A stretch of 13,665 bases of DNA from CBDULQ01 sp965368115 (GTDB lineage Bacteria; Pseudomonadota; Gammaproteobacteria; SZUA-229). Position 1 is the first letter of the stretch, and each line of letters opens with the position of its first letter. Position numbers and translations under genes: made by a program. Shown here in pieces: positions 10,699 through 13,665 of the stretch. Location: assembly GCA_965368115.1 (NCBI GenBank), contig CBDULQ010000086.1:1-13665 (forward strand). The letters run 5' to 3'. The notes beneath the pieces are model-generated. The model had not been told where the DNA came from. It ran no database searches and saw nothing but the letters and a program-made list of their open reading frames with translations.

Positions 10699-10702
10699 AT
10701 GA
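10517..10702 (+). CDS. Doubtful small ORF (61 codons) upstream of the DUF2341 gene
   Basis: A short ORF starts with three consecutive ATG codons (10517, 10520, 10523) and has an AAGAG purine run six bases before the first. Its TGA overlaps the ATG of the next gene as ATGA, an arrangement that can couple translation. The product would be 61 residues with cysteines at 6, 15, 20 and 32, with no signal peptide and no family I recognise. Against it: codon third positions lack the bias of the neighbouring genes, and the ORF contains a 9-bp hairpin that reads more like a regulatory element. It could be a leader peptide for the cluster or a chance open frame, which I consider more likely. Confidence 0.15.
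   Translation: MMMTICAVHNVTEQCYVGPCMSDSIAFHSSHCRDHRVRSPAAVSKLSDAQSSSILMKHSDS
10556..10592. repeat. Perfect 9-bp inverted repeat in the intergenic region
   Basis: CAATGCTAT at 10556-10564 is the exact reverse complement of ATAGCATTG at 10584-10592, leaving a 19-base loop. No T-run follows, so it is not an intrinsic terminator for the + strand. It lies about 107 bases before the DUF2341 start. It could be an operator for a dimeric regulator or an RNA hairpin in the leader. The dyad is directly visible; a function is not. Confidence 0.45.
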
Positions 10703-11760
10703 ATATGATCAAGCGCTATCTGTTATCTCTGGCATTGATGTTGTTGTTCGCACCCAGTCTGGCTCAGGCCTGGTGGAGCGAAGAATGGCCTTATCGCGTC
10801 AAGGTCAATGTCAATCTGCCTGCGGATAACAATGCGCAGAATTCAGCCGATGACCGCACGGTCCTGTTGCGTTTGCATACCGGCAATTTCCAGGACTTCT
10901 TTTACTTCAAGGAAGACGTGGGCGACTTGCGTTTCATCGCTGGCGATGACAAAACGCCGTTAAAACATCACGTGGAAAAATTCGATCTCATCAATCAGAT
11001 GATGTTCGTCTGGGTCAAGCTGCCGCAATTGAGTGGCGCCGACCAGCAGCCGTTTGTGTATATGTATTACGGCAATGATAAGGCTGTGAGTGCCGAGGAC
11101 AGTGGCGGTAGCTTCGACGTCAATCGAAGCGCTGTTTTCCATTTTGCCGGGCACAGTAATGTCGTTATCGATGCCAGCGCCTACAGTCAGAAGGCGACGC
11201 TTAACAATATCGAACGTCAACCCGCATCGCTGATCGGTGCCGGTATCAGCCTGCAGCAGAACGGTTTTATCCAGGTGCAACCGTCGGCGTCATTACAGTA
11301 TCTGGCGGGTAAGGGGTTTGCTTTTTCCGCCTGGATCAAACCACAGGGTGCCCAGGATGATGCCTGGTTGCTGAGTCATCAAACATCGATGGGTAATCTG
11401 ACCCTGGGTATCGAGCAGAGCGGTCTTTATGCGCAGTGGCAATCGGCGGATGGCGACACCTTCCGAACGCCGGCCACCGCACCGCTGACGCCGGATAGCT
11501 GGCAGCAGGTGGCATTGAATCTCGATGCGCAACGGCTGGCGGTTTTTGTCAACGGCATCGAAATGGCTTCGGTGCAGGTGAAAGTACCCAGTTTCATGGC
11601 CGGTGACCTGTTTATCGGCGGTGCGCCCCAGGGACACGGTTTTGTCGGCGAAATGGACGAAGTCGATATGTCCGCGGCTTCTCGTGCGCCGGGCTGGTTC
11701 GCCTTCAAGGTTACCGCACATTTACATCATTCCCATTTTCTTATTCTTACTCAGTCCTAA
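10699..11760 (+). CDS. Secreted DUF2341 and LamG-like domain protein (N-terminal part of a probable ExbB fusion)
   Basis: Predicted exported protein of 353 residues. Residues 1-24 form a signal peptide (basic MNMIKR, hydrophobic core, APSLAQA before cleavage at AQA/WW). A DUF2341-like domain follows at about 25-135, including WWSEEWPYRVKV and VYMYYGND. A concanavalin/LamG-type fold follows at about 148-330, with FSAWIKP, WQQVALNLDAQRLAVFVNG and the characteristic end GFVGEMDEVDMS. Such folds usually bind glycans or proteins; no ligand is known here. Family members I know of continue directly into a MotA/TolQ/ExbB domain. Here the frame stops at TAA 11758-11760 and resumes in the same frame, so this is probably the front of a broken or miscalled fusion gene. 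There is no strong Shine-Dalgarno before ATG 10699; the alternative ATG at 10705 has a weak CGGA nine bases upstream. The last 14 codons are unusually AT-rich at third positions. Confidence 0.85.
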   Translation: MNMIKRYLLSLALMLLFAPSLAQAWWSEEWPYRVKVNVNLPADNNAQNSADDRTVLLRLHTGNFQDFFYFKEDVGDLRFIAGDDKTPLKHHVEKFDLINQMMFVWVKLPQLSGADQQPFVYMYYGNDKAVSAEDSGGSFDVNRSAVFHFAGHSNVVIDASAYSQKATLNNIERQPASLIGAGISLQQNGFIQVQPSASLQYLAGKGFAFSAWIKPQGAQDDAWLLSHQTSMGNLTLGIEQSGLYAQWQSADGDTFRTPATAPLTPDSWQQVALNLDAQRLAVFVNGIEMASVQVKVPSFMAGDLFIGGAPQGHGFVGEMDEVDMSAASRAPGWFAFKVTAHLHHSHFLILTQS

Positions 11761-11796
11761 CAACTGGGTGGCAGCAGCAGTGAATCCTATTTTGCG
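11716..11796 (+). other. Junction with in-frame TAA between the LamG-like and ExbB-like parts
   Basis: The TAA at 11758-11760 is the only stop between 10699 and 12516 in this frame. After it the frame reads QLGGSSSESYFAVVLGNVSLDG, a Gly/Ser linker running straight into the first membrane helix of the ExbB-like domain. No Shine-Dalgarno-like sequence precedes GTG 11797, GTG 11812 or ATG 11848, and starting at 11848 would remove part of that helix. Codons 11716-11757 end mostly in A or T (about 3 of 14 in G or C), while the 14 codons before them end mostly in G or C (10 of 14). A single base change of TAA to GAA or CAA would restore one reading frame of 605 residues. Confidence 0.7.
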
Positions 11797-12516
11797 GTGG
11801 TGCTGGGTAATGTGTCTCTCGACGGCTGGATCGTAATCGGTCTGTTGATGATGATGGCGGCGATCAGCTGGCTGGTGATGGTCGCCAAGGCGATGATGCT
11901 GAATCGCATGGCACGGGATAACCAGACTTTCGTGAATGACTTTCGTAAAGTCAGCATCGATAATCCCGGTGAGCTGGATGCGCCGGACGAAGAGGATGAG
12001 TTTGCCGATTCGCCGATGATGGCCGCCCTGTTCGGTAAACATGACCACTACCAGAGTTCACCGTTATATCACCTGTATCATCAGGGCATCGGTGAACTCA
12101 ATCAGCGTGTCGGTAAATCGGTCGGTGCACGTGCCAACAATGCCCTGTCACCGCAATCGATCAGTGCTATCCGTGCCGTGCTTGATGCATCGCTGGTGCG
12201 TGAATCTCAAAAACTCAACGGCAAGATGGTGTTGCTCACCATTGCTATCAGTGGTGGCCCGTTCCTCGGTCTGCTCGGTACCGTACTGGGCGTCATGATT
12301 ACCTTCGCCGCGATCGCCGCTTCCGGCGACGTCAATATTAATGCGATCGCTCCGGGGGTATCAGCAGCCCTGATGACCACGGTAGCCGGTCTGTTCGTGG
12401 CGATTCCCGCATTGTTCGGATACAACTACCTGAGCGTACGCATCAAGGACATGATGTCGGACATGCAGGTGTTCGTGGATGAATTTATTACTCGCGTCGC
12501 AGAGATGCACAGTTAG
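11797..12516 (+). CDS. MotA/TolQ/ExbB-family proton channel protein
   Basis: Inner-membrane channel subunit of an ExbB-ExbD type motor that uses the proton motive force to energise a TonB-like protein. From GTG 11797 it has 239 residues, the usual ExbB size. Helix 1 is at about 6-35 (LDGWIVIGLLMMMAAISWLV), followed by a long acidic cytoplasmic loop. Helix 2 at about 144-175 carries GGPFLGLLGTVLGV, and helix 3 at about 187-212 carries APGVSAALMTTVAGLFVAIPA, matching the ExbB/TolQ signature including the threonine-rich pore face. The start is not credible on its own: no ribosome-binding site is visible and the frame extends back to the TAA at 11758. It is best read as the C-terminal domain of a DUF2341-LamG-ExbB fusion. 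If translated separately, reinitiation or readthrough would be needed. The exbD gene follows nine bases after its stop. Confidence 0.85.
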   Translation: MVLGNVSLDGWIVIGLLMMMAAISWLVMVAKAMMLNRMARDNQTFVNDFRKVSIDNPGELDAPDEEDEFADSPMMAALFGKHDHYQSSPLYHLYHQGIGELNQRVGKSVGARANNALSPQSISAIRAVLDASLVRESQKLNGKMVLLTIAISGGPFLGLLGTVLGVMITFAAIAASGDVNINAIAPGVSAALMTTVAGLFVAIPALFGYNYLSVRIKDMMSDMQVFVDEFITRVAEMHS

Positions 12517-12518
12517 GG
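12514..12518 (+). promoter_or_regulatory. Ribosome-binding site deciding the exbD-like start
   Basis: TAGGG lies seven bases before ATG 12526, overlapping the end of the preceding stop codon TAG. The alternative TTG at 12520 would sit one base from this site, so ATG 12526 is preferred and the first two codons of the longer frame are probably untranslated. Confidence 0.5.
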
Positions 12519-12525
12519 CTTGATC

Positions 12526-12930
12526 ATGGCTGTTAATAGCGATCACAAACCTTATGACGATATTAATGTAACGCCGATGCTCGATGTCGCTTATGTGTTG
12601 CTGATCATTTTCATTATCATGACCACGGCGACCGTGCAGGGCATCCTGGTCAATCTGCCCAAGGCGAGTCAGACACCCAGCCTGTCCAAGCCGCAGACCA
12701 AAGCGGTAACCATTACCCAGGACGGCACAATTTTTCTCGACACCTATCCGGTTAGTCTCGAAGAACTGGAATCTCTGCTGCGCCAGTACAAATCCGTCAA
12801 TCCCCAGTTGCCGGTAGTCGTCAAGGCAGATGCGCAAATTCAATATCAGCGTGTAGTCGACGTGCTGGACGTGATGGGGCGGCTGGAAATCACCCAGCTT
12901 GGCCTGGTGACCCAGAAGCTGGTTCGATGA
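12526..12930 (+). CDS. Biopolymer transport protein of the ExbD/TolR family
   Basis: Proton-conducting partner of the ExbB-like channel, expected as a single-span inner-membrane protein with a periplasmic domain. From ATG 12526 it is 134 residues, normal for ExbD. The N-terminal signature INVTPMLDVAYVLLIIFII spans about residues 13-31, and Asp20 corresponds to the membrane aspartate essential in ExbD and TolR. The periplasmic part (about 45-134) contains the typical VTITQDGTIFLD strand and PVVVKADAQIQYQRVVDVLDVM, the usual ExbD/TolR fold. ATG 12526 is chosen over TTG 12520 because TAGGG is correctly spaced from it. It follows the ExbB-like frame by nine bases, and its TGA overlaps the tonB-like ATG as ATGA, so the three are almost surely co-transcribed and probably translationally coupled. 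A role in iron uptake is not implied: no receptor gene is nearby. Confidence 0.92.
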   Translation: MAVNSDHKPYDDINVTPMLDVAYVLLIIFIIMTTATVQGILVNLPKASQTPSLSKPQTKAVTITQDGTIFLDTYPVSLEELESLLRQYKSVNPQLPVVVKADAQIQYQRVVDVLDVMGRLEITQLGLVTQKLVR

Positions 12931-13583
12931 CTCAGCGAACGACAAGACATGCACTGCTTCGCTTTGTGCCGGCAGTGGCCGTGGTCTTGGTGTTGTGTTT
13001 CGCCGTCGGCATCGTGTTTCTGCTCAAGAACTGGCTGGCGGACAAACCCGCTAATGAAAAAAAAGTCGTTCAACAGGTAACCATCCTGACACCACCGCCG
13101 CCGCCACCGCCACCGGAAGAACCGCCACCGGAACCGGAAGTGGAAGAAGAAATCGAGCCGGAACCTGAAGAAGTGGTTGAAGACATGCCGGAAGACGCTG
13201 CGGAAACACCACCGGGTGCCGATCTTGGGGTCGATGCGGAAGGTAGTGGGGCCGGAGACGGTTTCGGCATCGTCGGCAAGAAAGGCGGTCGCGGCTTGCT
13301 GGATGGCAGTCCTTTCGCCTGGTACGAAGGCTTAATGGTCAGTGAAATCCAGGACCTGCTCAGCAATATCGATGAACTCAAATCGGATGAGTATGACTTT
13401 GTCATCAAATTAAAGGTTGCTTTCGATGGCTCCGTGGAGCGCGTGGTGCTGGTACGGACCACCGGTGATCGAGAACGCGACAAAATGCTGATGTCGGCGC
13501 TCACCGAATTTACACGTTTCAGTCGCATGCCGCCCGGCAAGATGCCGCCGGTGGTGACATTAAAAATTACGTCAACAATCTAA
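12927..13583 (+). CDS. TonB-like energy transducer
   Basis: Periplasm-spanning protein expected to carry energy from the ExbB/ExbD-like pair to an outer-membrane partner; 218 residues. One membrane helix lies at about 13-33 (FVPAVAVVLVLCFAVGIVFL). A Pro/Glu-rich spacer follows at about 56-105, beginning with eight prolines and continuing with strongly acidic EPE repeats. A Gly-rich stretch (GSGAGDGFGIVGKKGGRG) follows at about 109-128. The C-terminal domain at about 130-218 includes YDFVIKLKVAFDGSVERVVLVRTTGD, DKMLMSAL and FTRFSRMPPG, the TonB/TolA C-terminal pattern. Oddities: the spacer is Pro-Glu rather than the Pro-Glu/Pro-Lys mix of E. coli TonB; the helix has no histidine; and the usual YP.xA entry to the domain is replaced by WYEGLMVSEIQDLL. 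The start overlaps the exbD stop by four bases. Its outer-membrane partner is not in the window; the exoprotein transporter is a candidate by context only. Confidence 0.88.
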   Translation: MTQRTTRHALLRFVPAVAVVLVLCFAVGIVFLLKNWLADKPANEKKVVQQVTILTPPPPPPPPEEPPPEPEVEEEIEPEPEEVVEDMPEDAAETPPGADLGVDAEGSGAGDGFGIVGKKGGRGLLDGSPFAWYEGLMVSEIQDLLSNIDELKSDEYDFVIKLKVAFDGSVERVVLVRTTGDRERDKMLMSALTEFTRFSRMPPGKMPPVVTLKITSTI

Positions 13584-13647
13584 GGAGCCTCTGATTAATT
13601 CATGAACGAAAAAGATAGAGATTCAGAATTCATCAGAGACGCCTTAA
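13580..13647. repeat. Imperfect 22-bp palindrome after tonB, possible miniature inverted-repeat element
   Basis: Bases 13580-13601 and the reverse complement of 13626-13647 match at 18 of 22 positions. The core GGAGCCTCTGATTAATTC (13584-13601) pairs with GAATTCATCAGAGACGCC (13626-13643) around a 24-base spacer, and TGAA/TTCA can extend the stem with one bulge. The core is bounded by CTAA on the left, which includes the tonB stop TAA, and by TTAA on the right. Both fit the YTAR target preference known for some IS5-family elements. No T-run follows, so it is not an intrinsic terminator. It could be a tiny transposon-derived repeat, one end of an insertion sequence, or an RNA hairpin controlling the next gene. 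Confidence 0.5.
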
Positions 13648-13665
13648 AGGGCTCGAAGAAGTTAA
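13602..13665 (+). CDS. Possible start of a downstream gene, truncated by the window edge
   Basis: An ATG at 13602 opens 21 codons (MNEKDRDSEFIRDALKGSKKL) without a stop before the window ends. An AAGGAG at 13582-13587 overlaps the tonB stop but lies 14 bases from the ATG, longer than usual. The codons include two AGA and two TTA, which differs from the neighbouring genes. The first part coincides with the palindrome, so it may be non-coding or part of a mobile element. I recognise no family. Confidence 0.22.
   Translation, partial: MNEKDRDSEFIRDALKGSKKL

Noticed and set aside
11758..11763. TAA followed by CAA CTG as a programmed readthrough site
   Set aside because: It loosely resembles a CAR-YYA readthrough context known from viruses, but the last base does not fit and there is no bacterial precedent I can cite; a mutation or sequence error is simpler.
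13070..13540. 156-codon minus-strand frame rich in Ser and Gly
   Set aside because: It is the complement of the Pro/Glu spacer and C-terminal domain of the TonB-like gene, with composition explained by that repeat.
1..13665. CRISPR array, tRNA, rRNA or a full insertion sequence
   Set aside because: No regularly spaced direct repeats, no cloverleaf-like or rRNA-like segments and no transposase frame were seen; repetition inside the exoprotein gene is at the protein level.

Overview
The window looks like an envelope or surface locus from a Gram-negative bacterium, most likely a proteobacterium. The reasons are a two-partner-secretion type filamentous haemagglutinin-like exoprotein, an ExbB/ExbD/TonB set, and moderately GC-rich DNA. 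I cannot name a genus. All confidently called genes are on the + strand.

Region 1 (left edge to 10310) is one giant open frame. It is already open at the first bases, so the gene begins upstream and the window holds only its middle and C-terminal end (about 3,435 codons). The protein is a repetitive beta-helix-type polypeptide of the filamentous haemagglutinin family that ends in a DUF3739-like region. The N-terminal TPS secretion domain and any TpsB/FhaC-type outer-membrane partner are not in the window.

Region 2 (10311-10698) is a 388-base gap. It holds a 9-bp perfect hairpin and one doubtful 61-codon ORF whose stop overlaps the next start, with no convincing promoter or terminator.

Region 3 (10699-13583) is a compact cluster. 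It encodes a secreted DUF2341 plus LamG-like protein, a MotA/TolQ/ExbB-family channel subunit, an ExbD/TolR-family subunit and a TonB-like energy transducer. The first two lie in the same reading frame and are separated only by a TAA at 11758-11760, with no ribosome-binding site for the second part. They probably represent one DUF2341-LamG-ExbB fusion gene broken by a nonsense codon, or by a sequence error. exbD and tonB overlap by 4 bases.

Region 4 (13580-13665) is an imperfect 22-bp palindrome immediately after tonB, with CTAA and TTAA at its two ends. It resembles a tiny inverted-repeat element, and it overlaps the start of a possible further ORF that runs off the right edge.

Working hypothesis: the giant exoprotein and the ExbB/ExbD/TonB set act together. 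A proton-motive-force motor, with a lectin-like periplasmic domain attached to its channel subunit, would drive or sense a step in export, assembly or surface display of the exoprotein. This rests on gene order and family recognition only. Classical two-partner secretion is not known to need TonB, which is why the pairing deserves attention.
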